64,000 bases of DNA from Thermodesulfobacteriota bacterium. Lineage in GTDB: Bacteria > Desulfobacterota > WTBG01 > CAIYCZ01 > CAIRTM01. Positions within the stretch are counted from its first letter, which is position 1, and each line of letters opens with the position of its first letter. A program made the position numbers and the translations under genes. Below, piece after piece: positions 1-7,612 of the stretch. Location: the NCBI GenBank assembly GCA_026415325.1, contig JAOAHH010000072.1, positions 1 through 64,000 on the forward strand, given 5' to 3'. Under the pieces are notes generated by a model. That model searched no databases. It was not told the DNA's origin and saw nothing but the letters and a program-made list of their open reading frames with translations.

Positions 1-1625
1 CTACGCTGCGCAAGCGCTCTCACTTCATCGGCGACAACGCTGAATCCCCTGCCTGCTTCACCGGCACGCGCTGCTTCAACCGCGGCATTCAGCGCAAGCA
101 AATTAGTTTGAAATGCTATTTCATCGATACTCTTAATGATATGCGCCGTGCGGTCTGACGATGCCTTAATCCGCGCAATTGCTTCTGACAGTTTCTGCAT
201 AGTCTGAATACCGGTCTGAAGTGCTTGCACGGCATCGGCAGAAAGCTTTTTTGAGACAATACAGCTTTCGGCATTGCGGCTGGTCATTGAAGCAAGGTCT
301 TCAAGCGAAGAAGATGTTTCTTCGATATGTGTTGCTTGTTCGTTGGTGCTGCGCGCAATGTGCTGACTGGTAGCAAAAACCCGGTCGGCAACTACTGGCA
401 GGTGCTGTGATGTGGAACGCAGTGCGTGTACGGCTGCTCCGATATTCTCCGAGAGACGCCGGGCGATGCGGTACCAGATGAGCACTGCAATCAACAAGGT
501 GAGCAGCCCGACAAGTATCTGCATTCTGCTTGACTGTGTCCCCAATGCCTGAATGTGCCGGCTCACTTGTTGAAACTCGTCTTCATAGGAGCCTGCACAG
601 ATAACCCAGTCCCAGGGCTCAAAATACATAATTTTCGCAAACCGCATCCGAGGAGTTGTATCACCGGCACCTTTCCAAAGAAACCGATGGGTCGCAATTG
701 CACCGGGCATCAATGCATGGGCTTTGGTAACGATATCGCGCGCCGGATACGAACCGGTAGCATCCTGGACATCCCACAGATTTTCGCCATCGCGTTTCCC
801 GTCTTTTGAAATAATATAGGTACCCTGTGAATTAAGAACGAAGACATAGCCAGTTTGACCGAGCCGCAGATTCATAATGCGACTGCGAAGGCTCTTCAGA
901 CTGTCAAGTGGCACGCCACAGCAGAGCATACCGATACATCGTTGTGCCCTATCTTGCAGGGGCATGCACGCAGCCTCATGCCATATGCCAGCTAAGGTGA
1001 TACGGCCAAGAAAACACCGGCCCTCGCGTACGGCTGTAATGACAGGATTCGGTCTGCCGTCAGCATTGGCTGCCGGAATGACGCATGCTGCGGAATCGGG
1101 TGCTGAACGATCACGCTTGTTTGTCGCAATTAGCACCATGGTGCCGTGTTCGTCCATTTTTTGAAAGATGCCCAAGGTTCCTGATGCCGGTTCAGCAGCT
1201 GAGGCAATGATCGGAGGGGCGGTGAGCAGTGCAGTGTCTTCAAGTGGCGAGTTTCCGACAAATATCCGAGGCAGTGAAACCCAAACAGGAGCTGCGTTTG
1301 CGGTGTGGGGCACAGACACGGTGGTAGTCTCATTATCCGCAACCCTAATCCCGCCTGCTTGGTCGATCATTTGGCGGGCAGCATGGACAGATCCTGCGAG
1401 CATCTGTCCGAGCAGCTCGTGATGGATTGCGCACATGGCATGAACTGCGATGATCGTCTGGTCGATCTGTGCATACGAAAGCGCTTGGCTTTCCTTGCCT
1501 GCCCCATCGATCATCCGCACATTTTGATATAGCACAATCGCAAGGTTTATAGACAGCGGAAGTACCGCAAGGAGGATACCACAGAACATCAATTTTGCCT
1601 TGAGAGAAAACCTCATAGCCGCCAT
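1..1625 (-). CDS. methyl-accepting chemotaxis protein, C-terminus cut by the window edge
   Basis: Translating the reverse strand from the ATG at 1625 gives 541 residues of a transmembrane chemoreceptor that runs off the left edge. A hydrophobic segment follows the start. A periplasmic Cache-type sensor region comes next, with the hallmark stretch [18 protein letters not shown] and a late [18 protein letters not shown] second membrane segment ([13 protein letters not shown]) leads into the signalling coiled coil, which ends in [19 protein letters not shown] and [17 protein letters not shown]. Only about 25 residues separate the second membrane segment from the signalling coiled coil, so a standard HAMP domain is missing or degenerate. 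An AGGAG lies at 1638-1642, 12 nt before the start, which is a slightly long spacing. A sigma-28-like promoter lies at 1677-1703. Confidence 0.9.
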   Translation of the reverse strand, partial: MAAMRFSLKAKLMFCGILLAVLPLSINLAIVLYQNVRMIDGAGKESQALSYAQIDQTIIAVHAMCAIHHELLGQMLAGSVHAARQMIDQAGGIRVADNETTTVSVPHTANAAPVWVSLPRIFVGNSPLEDTALLTAPPIIASAAEPASGTLGIFQKMDEHGTMVLIATNKRDRSAPDSAACVIPAANADGRPNPVITAVREGRCFLGRITLAGIWHEAACMPLQDRAQRCIGMLCCGVPLDSLKSLRSRIMNLRLGQTGYVFVLNSQGTYIISKDGKRDGENLWDVQDATGSYPARDIVTKAHALMPGAIATHRFLWKGAGDTTPRMRFAKIMYFEPWDWVICAGSYEDEFQQVSRHIQALGTQSSRMQILVGLLTLLIAVLIWYRIARRLSENIGAAVHALRSTSQHLPVVADRVFATSQHIARSTNEQATHIEETSSSLEDLASMTSRNAESCIVSKKLSADAVQALQTGIQTMQKLSEAIARIKASSDRTAHIIKSIDEIAFQTNLLALNAAVEAARAGEAGRGFSVVADEVRALAQR

Positions 1626-1676
1626 AAACAGGGGGTACTCCTATTGTGCATGGGAGCAGCATATTAGCGCTTACCG

Positions 1677-1703
1677 ATATCGGCACAACCGAAATAGAAA
1701 TTG
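1677..1703 (-). promoter_or_regulatory. sigma-28 (FliA)-like promoter for the chemoreceptor at 1625
   Basis: Read on the minus strand, CAATTTCT (1703-1696) is followed after exactly 11 nt by GCCGATAT (1684-1677). The flagellar sigma-28 consensus is TAAAGTTT-N11-GCCGATAA, so the -10 element matches 7 of 8 positions and the -35 element 4 of 8. The -10 element ends 51 nt before the chemoreceptor ATG. Chemoreceptor genes are classic sigma-28 targets, which makes the match more likely to be real. Confidence 0.5.
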
Positions 1704-1753
1704 ATGTGTTTTTGTACCGCGCAGTTTTTTGTGGTCAGCGGTGCGCGCCTCGT

Positions 1754-1775
1754 ATACAATGTAATCACATTGTAT
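1754..1775. promoter_or_regulatory. perfect 9-bp inverted repeat, candidate operator
   Basis: ATACAATGT and ACATTGTAT form perfect arms around a 4-nt centre. The site lies 14 nt before the glycosyltransferase ATG at 1790, between that gene and the divergent chemoreceptor. There is no T-tract, so it is not a terminator. Its size and position suit binding of a dimeric repressor, but no regulator gene is adjacent. Confidence 0.4.
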
Positions 1776-1789
1776 GCATGCAGGGTGTT

Positions 1790-2461
1790 ATGAAAGTTTC
1801 TGTTGTTATTCCCACGCTTAATGAAGAACATACACTGGCAGCTATCATTGAAGGATGCCGTCCGTATGCGTACGAAATTGTGGTCGTTGATGGACATTCG
1901 ACCGATGCAACCCGTGCTGTTGCCGAAGCAGCCGGTGCCCGGGTGCTGCTTGACAACAGAAAAGGCAAAGGAGCGGCGTTGCGGCTGGCAATCGAGCAGG
2001 TTACCGGTGATATCATTGTTTTTATCGATGCCGACGGCTCTCATGATCCAACAGATATCCCTCGGCTCATTGAGCCCATTGTGCGCGGCGAGGCAGATCA
2101 TGTGTCGGCATCACGGCTCATCGGCGGTTCAAGCGAGCTGCACGGGGGGTTTGACGAGTGTTTTCGCCTCATGGGGAGTTCATTTATTACCGCATGCATT
2201 AACTGGCGGTTTAAGGTGCGCCTGAGCGAAAGCCAAAACGGTTTTCGCGCCATACGCACCGATGTGGCACGGCAACTTGGACTTACAGAGAACATCACGA
2301 CGATTGAGCAGGAAATGATCATTAAAACCCTCAAAAAAGGGTTTCGCATGGCAGAGGTGCCAAGCCATGAACACAAACGCAAAATGGGATACTCAAAGAT
2401 CAGTGTGCGCAAGGTCTGGTTCCGGTATGTGTATAGCCTAATAAAACATCTCTTTTTTTAG
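1790..2461 (+). CDS. family 2 glycosyltransferase, polyprenyl-phosphate mannosyltransferase-like
   Basis: The 223-aa product is a compact GT-A enzyme resembling dolichyl/polyprenyl-phosphate sugar transferases. It opens with VSVVIPTLNEEHTL and continues with VVVDGHSTDAT, then the metal- and nucleotide-binding stretch VFIDADGSHDP, and late NGFRAIR. I start it at the ATG at 1790, because the reading frame upstream (to 1646) encodes nothing family-like and crosses the operator-like palindrome. No membrane anchor is obvious beyond the aromatic C-terminus. It is the first of four closely spaced plus-strand genes (GT2, radical SAM, mqnB, mqnD). The sugar and acceptor cannot be read from the sequence. 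Confidence 0.85.
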   Translation: MKVSVVIPTLNEEHTLAAIIEGCRPYAYEIVVVDGHSTDATRAVAEAAGARVLLDNRKGKGAALRLAIEQVTGDIIVFIDADGSHDPTDIPRLIEPIVRGEADHVSASRLIGGSSELHGGFDECFRLMGSSFITACINWRFKVRLSESQNGFRAIRTDVARQLGLTENITTIEQEMIIKTLKKGFRMAEVPSHEHKRKMGYSKISVRKVWFRYVYSLIKHLFF

Positions 2462-2500
2462 CGGTACACTTGTGCTGTTGCCGCATCCCCGCTTGATGCC

Positions 2501-3910
2501 ATGAAGGTGCTCCTCCTTAATCCGCCGACGCGTAACAGAAAGCGGTATATCCGCGAAGGCAGGTGTACGCAAGAGCAAGGGTTTTGGGCAACCCTGTGGC
2601 CACCTGTGTCGCTTGCGTCAACCGCAGCAGTGCTTGAGCATGACGGTCACGAGATCTCTGCGCTCGACTGTCCGGCGCACGGCATTAACTGGGAAACGCT
2701 GCTTAAGATAGTTAAACAGATCCGGCCACACTGTGTAGTGTGGAGCACGGGAACACCAACGATTGTCGATGATCTTTCCCTTGCTGCAGCGATCAAAGAG
2801 ATTGATGCTTCGATCAGGACGGCTGTTTTTGGCACGCATGTCACGGCGCTTGACCGCGAGAGTCTTTCGTTTGAGCCTGCTCTCGATATTATTATAAGGC
2901 AGGAACCCGAGTTGACAGCCAAGGCGCTTATTAACGCATTGGCCTATGGCGAACCTCTGGATGAGGTGCTCGGCATTACCTATCGGAACGGGACAGGCAT
3001 GATATATAAAAATCCCGACCGCCCGTTTATTGATGACCTTGACCAACTGCCGTTCCCTGCATGGCATTTATTGAACATTGCAGATTATTGTCTGCCTTTG
3101 AAGGGGCGTCCTTTTCTGATCATTGCTCCCCAGCGTGGTTGTCCGTATCAGTGCAGTTTTTGCACCTGTCAGACTTACTATGGGAAACGAGTCCGCAGGC
3201 GAAGCATCGCCAGTGTGCTTAAGGAAATGCGCCATGATATAGAGCACTTTCGCATTAAAGACTTTTTTATTTGGGCTGAAACATTTGTCATAGACCGGGA
3301 GTATGTTGCTGCGTTGTGTACAGAAATTATCAACCAAGGGCTTCGTGTTGCATGGACGTGTAACAGTCGCGTCGATACAGTCGATGAAGCATTGCTTAAA
3401 TCCATGGCGCAGGCAGGGTGCTGGATGATAAGCTTCGGTATTGAATCCGCCGACCAAGAAGTGCTTAATCGTGCGGCGAAAGGGATACGGGTTGAACAGG
3501 CACGAAATGCTGTTGCGTTGGCGCGAAAAGCCGGGATCAAAACAGCCGGCCATTTTATATTCGGACTGCCGGGTGAGACGCCTGAATCAATCAAGCGCAC
3601 GATACAGTTTGCCAAGGAGCTTGACTTAGATATCGCACAGTTTTACTGCTGTGTCCCTTTTCCCGGCAGCCGTTTGTATGAACAGGCGCTGCACGAAGGT
3701 TGGATCCGCGGCACTGCTTTTTCCTGTTTTGCTCAAACATGTGCTGCGATGCGCCTGCCGACCGTCTCCCCTGAGCAGGTTGAGCATGCCCGGCGCAAAG
3801 CGTATCGTTCGTTTTACAGCCGTCCTCGCACATGGTTGAAGGTTGGGACAATGCTTGCAGACGGAACATTGTTGGGGGCGTGGCAAGCATTGCGCCGGTT
3901 CCTGCGATAG
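2501..3910 (+). CDS. B12-binding-type radical SAM protein
   Basis: The 469-aa protein has an N-terminal Rossmann-like region (about 1-150) of the kind that binds cobalamin in BchE-like enzymes, followed by a radical SAM core. The [4Fe-4S] cysteines are C214, C218 and C221 in RGCPYQCSFC. Later strands include IESADQEVLNRAAKG and AGHFIFGLPGETPESI, both typical of this subfamily. I do not see a canonical DxHxxG cobalamin ligand motif, so B12 binding is uncertain. It lies 39 nt after the glycosyltransferase and 26 nt before mqnB. It is not MqnC or MqnE, which lack this N-terminal domain. Substrate unknown; methylation or ring chemistry on a lipid or cofactor is plausible. Confidence 0.85.
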   Translation: MKVLLLNPPTRNRKRYIREGRCTQEQGFWATLWPPVSLASTAAVLEHDGHEISALDCPAHGINWETLLKIVKQIRPHCVVWSTGTPTIVDDLSLAAAIKEIDASIRTAVFGTHVTALDRESLSFEPALDIIIRQEPELTAKALINALAYGEPLDEVLGITYRNGTGMIYKNPDRPFIDDLDQLPFPAWHLLNIADYCLPLKGRPFLIIAPQRGCPYQCSFCTCQTYYGKRVRRRSIASVLKEMRHDIEHFRIKDFFIWAETFVIDREYVAALCTEIINQGLRVAWTCNSRVDTVDEALLKSMAQAGCWMISFGIESADQEVLNRAAKGIRVEQARNAVALARKAGIKTAGHFIFGLPGETPESIKRTIQFAKELDLDIAQFYCCVPFPGSRLYEQALHEGWIRGTAFSCFAQTCAAMRLPTVSPEQVEHARRKAYRSFYSRPRTWLKVGTMLADGTLLGAWQALRRFLR

Positions 3911-3936
3911 GACATTGCGTATGAAGGGAACGCTTT

Positions 3937-4635
3937 ATGACACGCCTTGTGATTGCCGCTACCGAAGCTGAGGGCAACGAGCTGATTACCACACTCCAGT
4001 GCATGAAAGGACCGCAAGCTTTCGGCTGGTATATTTATTACGGCACCCATGATCAAAAATCCGTTGTGCTGATCATCTGTGGGCCTGGCATGGCAAATGC
4101 CGCTGCTGCAACGGCGCTTGGCATCGAACGGTACCAAATTGATCATGTATACAACGTGGGTGTGTGCGGCGTGTATGCTGATGATGATTCGCTCATCGGC
4201 ACAGCGGTTGCCGGAGAGTATGCACTGTTTGCCGACACGGGAGCTGCTATCGAGCATGGATTTATGATGCTGCAGGATATGGCGCTTCCGCTCGCGCACC
4301 TTATGAACAGCGGGCCTGTCTTTAATGCCATAGCGCTTTCTCTTGAACGAATTTCTGCTGCAATGCCCCGTTGTATATTTTCAACGGTTGCGGCAATTTC
4401 AGCAAGCCCGCTCGTCGCCAAAACATTATTTGAACGCTGCCGCACCCTTTACCCTCCAGCACTGATCTGTGAGGATATGGAATCAGCAGCGGTCGCGCTT
4501 ATCGCAGCCAGAGCCGGCCTGCCGTGTACGGTTATCCGCGGGATCTCAAATCAATGCGGCAACCGCGACCGCCGGTACTGGAAATTCACCGAGGCTGCCG
4601 CAGCAGCCCAAAACGCCTTACTTACCTGTTGGTAA
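3937..4635 (+). CDS. mqnB: futalosine hydrolase
   Basis: The 232-aa protein belongs to the nucleoside phosphorylase/nucleosidase fold. It begins LVIAATEAEGNEL and carries GPGMANAAAATALGIE, VYNVGVCGVYA and the late CEDMESAAVALIAARAG, the ribose-binding Met-Glu signature. Futalosine hydrolase removes hypoxanthine from futalosine to give dehypoxanthine futalosine in the alternative menaquinone pathway. The call rests on the fold plus the immediate neighbour mqnD, 17 nt downstream. A GAAGGGA sequence precedes the ATG. Without mqnD, a general purine nucleosidase would be an equal possibility. Confidence 0.9.
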   Translation: MTRLVIAATEAEGNELITTLQCMKGPQAFGWYIYYGTHDQKSVVLIICGPGMANAAAATALGIERYQIDHVYNVGVCGVYADDDSLIGTAVAGEYALFADTGAAIEHGFMMLQDMALPLAHLMNSGPVFNAIALSLERISAAMPRCIFSTVAAISASPLVAKTLFERCRTLYPPALICEDMESAAVALIAARAGLPCTVIRGISNQCGNRDRRYWKFTEAAAAAQNALLTCW

Positions 4636-4652
4636 TCATTAGGATACCAGAC

Positions 4653-5477
4653 ATGAACCATTGCATGGCACAGCCGGCTCTTTCGCTCGGGATTTCTCCC
4701 TGCCCAAACGATACTTTTATTTTTGAGGCGTGGATCAACGGGAGACTCGGCCCTCATGCACCAAAAATAATAAGCACGATCGCTGATATTGATGCCCTCA
4801 ACCACATGGCGGAGAATCAGCAGCCTGATATTGTCAAGGTATCGGTCTTTGCCTATGGAAGATTGCACACAACCTATAAACTTCTTGATGCCGGTGCTGC
4901 ACTCGGGAGGGGCTGCGGACCGCTTGTGGTCGCCCGTTCTCAAGGGATCGACCTTGCCGATCCAGACATCACTATTGCTGTGCCGGGCAGGTGGACGACG
5001 GCACACTGCCTCCTCTCCCTCTCTCAGCCTGCCGCAGCAAAAAAAATATTTATGCCGTTTGACCGGATTATGCCGGCGGTTGTTCACGGTGAGGCTGATG
5101 TCGGCGTAATTGTTCATGAGGGCAGATTTACGTATTCCGCATACGGTCTGGTCATGGTTGAGGATTTAGGCGCATGGTGGGAAACGACAACAGGCTATCC
5201 GGTACCGCTCGGCGTTATCGTTGCAAAACGGTCATTGGGAAGCGAAACGATTGCAAAAGTAGAAACGGCAATCCGCGAAAGCCTTCGGGCTGCATGGGAG
5301 AATCCTGCTACTCCGCGTGCGTTTATGCGCAGGTATGCTGCTGAAATGGATGAGGAGGTCATGCAGCGTCATGTGGAATTGTATGTAAACCAATATACCT
5401 ATGACCTCGGTGATGAGGGGAAACAGGCGATTGCGTATCTTTTGCAATGGGCACGAGAGCAGGGTTTGTTTGCATAA
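4653..5477 (+). CDS. mqnD: 1,4-dihydroxy-6-naphthoate synthase
   Basis: The 274-aa protein has the unmistakable MqnD opening LGISPCPNDTFIFEAW and the later FMPFDRIMPAV, GEADVGVIVHEGRFTY and YPVPLGVIVAKR. The family has a periplasmic-binding-protein fold without a secretion signal and converts cyclic dehypoxanthine futalosine to 1,4-dihydroxy-6-naphthoate. The start at 4653 is chosen because the frame upstream to 4524 lies inside mqnB. An in-frame ATG at 4665 is also possible. With mqnB it shows that menaquinone is made by the futalosine route. mqnA, mqnC and mqnE are not in the window. Its 3' end overlaps the convergent small gene that ends at 5399. Confidence 0.95.
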   Translation: MNHCMAQPALSLGISPCPNDTFIFEAWINGRLGPHAPKIISTIADIDALNHMAENQQPDIVKVSVFAYGRLHTTYKLLDAGAALGRGCGPLVVARSQGIDLADPDITIAVPGRWTTAHCLLSLSQPAAAKKIFMPFDRIMPAVVHGEADVGVIVHEGRFTYSAYGLVMVEDLGAWWETTTGYPVPLGVIVAKRSLGSETIAKVETAIRESLRAAWENPATPRAFMRRYAAEMDEEVMQRHVELYVNQYTYDLGDEGKQAIAYLLQWAREQGLFA

Positions 5478-5749
5478 TATGCAAACATTTCTTCAAGTAG
5501 GGTCTTTTTCCATGCTTGCAACGGCTCCACTTCCATAAACAGATCGAGCAGCCGTTCGTTTTGTCGCCAGATCTGTAGGTTTTCCTGACGCCAATCAGGG
5601 AAGATATCATATCCTGCCTTCCATTTGACCCGGTGGCGTTTGCAGATAAACCAGTGCTCCCTCCCGATGTTCACATGCCCGTCGTTTTTTCTGCATTTGG
5701 GGCACGCACCGAAATGATTATCAGTGGAAAGCCTGAGAATGTCTGCCAT
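5399..5749 (-). CDS. small zinc-ribbon hypothetical protein
   Basis: This frame encodes 116 residues from the ATG at 5749, preceded by AAGGA at 9 nt; a longer start uses TTG at 5758. The N-terminal third reads FGACPKCRKNDGHVN, then HWFICKRHRVKW, giving a CxxC plus CxxxH set able to bind one zinc. The rest is rich in Trp and charged residues (FPDWRQENLQIW). The last 26 codons overlap the 3' end of mqnD on the other strand, so the exact C-terminus deserves caution. It lies downstream of the FHA/phosphatase/kinase genes on the same strand, separated by 236 nt. Function unknown. Confidence 0.65.
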   Translation of the reverse strand: MADILRLSTDNHFGACPKCRKNDGHVNIGREHWFICKRHRVKWKAGYDIFPDWRQENLQIWRQNERLLDLFMEVEPLQAWKKTLLEEMFAYYANKPCSRAHCKRYAIACFPSSPRS

Positions 5750-5985
5750 AGAACCCAATCCTTTACTTATTTGTTGATTCTTTGCAGATGCCGTGCCAGA
5801 TAGGGAGCAGTGCTCTCATCAGCTGCATTCAGTTTTATATCGTTATGTTTTTGCTTTGTTTTTTAAAGCCTTGCGGCAGAGAACAGTATGGTACGCATAA
5901 GCAGATGGGATGGAGAAAAGCTATTGTTTTGACGCTTGGGCGTCAGAGGGATGAAAGGAAGTTGGTGGTCGCGTTAAGGTAACGG
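5750..5985. other. intergenic gap with no supported gene
   Basis: Between the small zinc-ribbon gene and the FHA gene I find one 66-codon plus-strand frame (5782-5982). It has no ribosome-binding site and an unconvincing composition, so I treat the stretch as non-coding. It would contain the end of the FHA transcript or the leader of the small gene. Confidence 0.5.
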
Positions 5986-6693
5986 TTATTCTTTAAGAAT
6001 GAATTCTAGCGTAGCCGAGCCGATTTCAATCCGGTCAAATTCCTTCAGCTGCACGGTCTCTTTAACCGTTTTGCCGTTTACTTTAGGTTTTGTGAGTCCT
6101 TCGACATAGCTCAAAAAATAACCGGTCGGCCGTTTGCTGATAGTAGCCGCAGTTTTCCCGACCAAAAATCCGCCGACGACAATATCGTTTGTTTCATCTT
6201 TCCCTATTTTCACGAGCTTTTTCGTCAGCGGCACTTCACCGTCCCCGCCTTTTAAAAACGAAAGTACCGCAGCCTGTTCCCGTTTCGCGGGCGCCTCCGC
6301 CGTAACTGTAGAGGCGCTTTTTCCGACCATTGCCCGATATTCATTGGTATCCAGTACCATTGTTTTTTCAACCTGCTGCTCCCTGACAGGCACGACTTCG
6401 CCTTCGAGAAACTGAAAAACCAGTTTATGCTTTCCGATGGTAATGACATCGCCTGGTTTCAGCCAATGGGTTGTCACCATGCGGTCGTTGACGAATGTGC
6501 CGTTTTTGCTGTTCAGGTCGGTCAGCAGATACCCGTCGTCGAGTGCGTCAATCTTTGCATGCTGGCCAGACACGGCAAGGTTGTCGATGACGATAGTATT
6601 GGTCTCCCGTCTGCCGATGGTCAGGGTACCGCCTTTGTCGATGCGGAATTCACCAAGATCCATATCCTTGAAATGTAATGTCACGATCGGCAT
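5986..6693 (-). CDS. FHA-domain phosphothreonine-binding protein with a degenerate second FHA repeat
   Basis: The 235-aa protein has a canonical forkhead-associated domain at about 20-95: LTIGRRETNTIVIDN, VSGQHAKID and LNSKNGTFVND supply the GR, SxxH and NG residues that contact phosphothreonine. A second copy at about 150-235 keeps the fold pattern (KIGKDETNDIVVGG, KPKVNGKTV) but has lost the SxxH set, so it probably does not bind phosphopeptide. AGGAGG directly precedes the ATG at 6693. It is the last member of a kinase-phosphatase-FHA series and is the obvious candidate reader of the kinase's phosphorylations. No membrane segment is visible, so it is likely cytoplasmic. Confidence 0.92.
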   Translation of the reverse strand: MPIVTLHFKDMDLGEFRIDKGGTLTIGRRETNTIVIDNLAVSGQHAKIDALDDGYLLTDLNSKNGTFVNDRMVTTHWLKPGDVITIGKHKLVFQFLEGEVVPVREQQVEKTMVLDTNEYRAMVGKSASTVTAEAPAKREQAAVLSFLKGGDGEVPLTKKLVKIGKDETNDIVVGGFLVGKTAATISKRPTGYFLSYVEGLTKPKVNGKTVKETVQLKEFDRIEIGSATLEFILKE

Positions 6694-6723
6694 GGTGCAC
6701 CTCCTCAGTATACAAATGATATG

Positions 6724-7536
6724 TTATTGTATGCTCCGCAGAACCTTTTTTGCATATGTCCCCAGTCGTTGCAACAGGCTGCAGCGCTGCTGCGTGTCTT
6801 TAATTTTTAAAATGATCACCGTAATATTATCTTCACCACCGCGTTGATTTGCAAGCGTCACAAGACGGCGGCATGCAGCAGCAGGAGGTTCTGCTCCGGC
6901 AATTTCTGCAATCTCCTCCAGTGAAACTTTGTTGCTTAGCCCGTCCGAACACAGCACGATGATATCCCCTTTAAACCCCTGCAGTTCGCATATGTCCGGC
7001 ACAATCTCGGGGCCGATCCCGATCGCCCGGGTGAGCATGTGCTGGACTTTTTCGGGAAGCTGGTGGAGCCGTTCAGGATGTGTGGCACCGAATTCTGCTG
7101 CAACCGTATGGGTGACCGACAGCGGCTCGATGCTCCTGCCGCGGACAAGATAGACCGGACTGTCGCCCACATTTGCCACGATAAACGTGGCATCAGTATA
7201 ATAAACTGCGGCAAGGGTTGATCCCATGCCGCGATATTCATCCCGCTCAAGCGATTTTTCATAGACAGCCTTATTTGCAGCATGGATGAGTGCTGCAAGG
7301 CGGTTGGCTTCCGGAGAAAGTAAATTGTCTTGTGCTTCGGTCTCGGAGAGCGGGTGCTGCAATAGGCGCTGAAAGGTGGTGATCACGAGATTGCTTGCTA
7401 CCTCTCCTGCCTGATGGCCTCCCATGCCGTCGGCGACCAGATAGAGACGGTTGACCTCGTCAATGAGATACGCGTCCTCATTGTTTTCCCGTATGCGGCC
7501 GACGTCACTGAGCCCTGCTGCTTCAACCTGAATCAC
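6724..7536 (-). CDS. PP2C-family Ser/Thr protein phosphatase
   Basis: The 270-aa protein has the full PP2C motif series: DVGRIRENNEDAYL, LVADGMGGHQAGEVAS, GMGSTLAAV, VANVGDSPVYLVR, VLCSDGLSNKV and GGEDNITVIIL. The aspartates of DGMGG, CSDG and ED would bind the two catalytic metals. It is stand-alone, about the usual size for bacterial Stp/PrpC enzymes, and has no membrane segment. It lies 76 nt after the kinase gene and 30 nt before the FHA gene. It therefore most likely removes phosphates placed by that kinase, including autophosphorylation. Confidence 0.95.
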   Translation of the reverse strand: MIQVEAAGLSDVGRIRENNEDAYLIDEVNRLYLVADGMGGHQAGEVASNLVITTFQRLLQHPLSETEAQDNLLSPEANRLAALIHAANKAVYEKSLERDEYRGMGSTLAAVYYTDATFIVANVGDSPVYLVRGRSIEPLSVTHTVAAEFGATHPERLHQLPEKVQHMLTRAIGIGPEIVPDICELQGFKGDIIVLCSDGLSNKVSLEEIAEIAGAEPPAAACRRLVTLANQRGGEDNITVIILKIKDTQQRCSLLQRLGTYAKKVLRSIQ

Positions 7537-7612
7537 GTGTCCCCCTGTGCAGCAAAGTGTCCCTATGGATAATGCAAGTCGTATACTGGCCCGGAACTTT
7601 TATACGCTATCA

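Noticed and set aside
2501-3910. MqnC or MqnE identity for the radical SAM protein beside mqnB/mqnD
   Set aside because: It has a long B12-type N-terminal domain and lacks the sequence layout of MqnC/MqnE.
5782-5982. 66-codon plus-strand open frame in the gap after mqnD
   Set aside because: No ribosome-binding site, odd composition and no recognisable pattern; the stretch is more likely untranslated.
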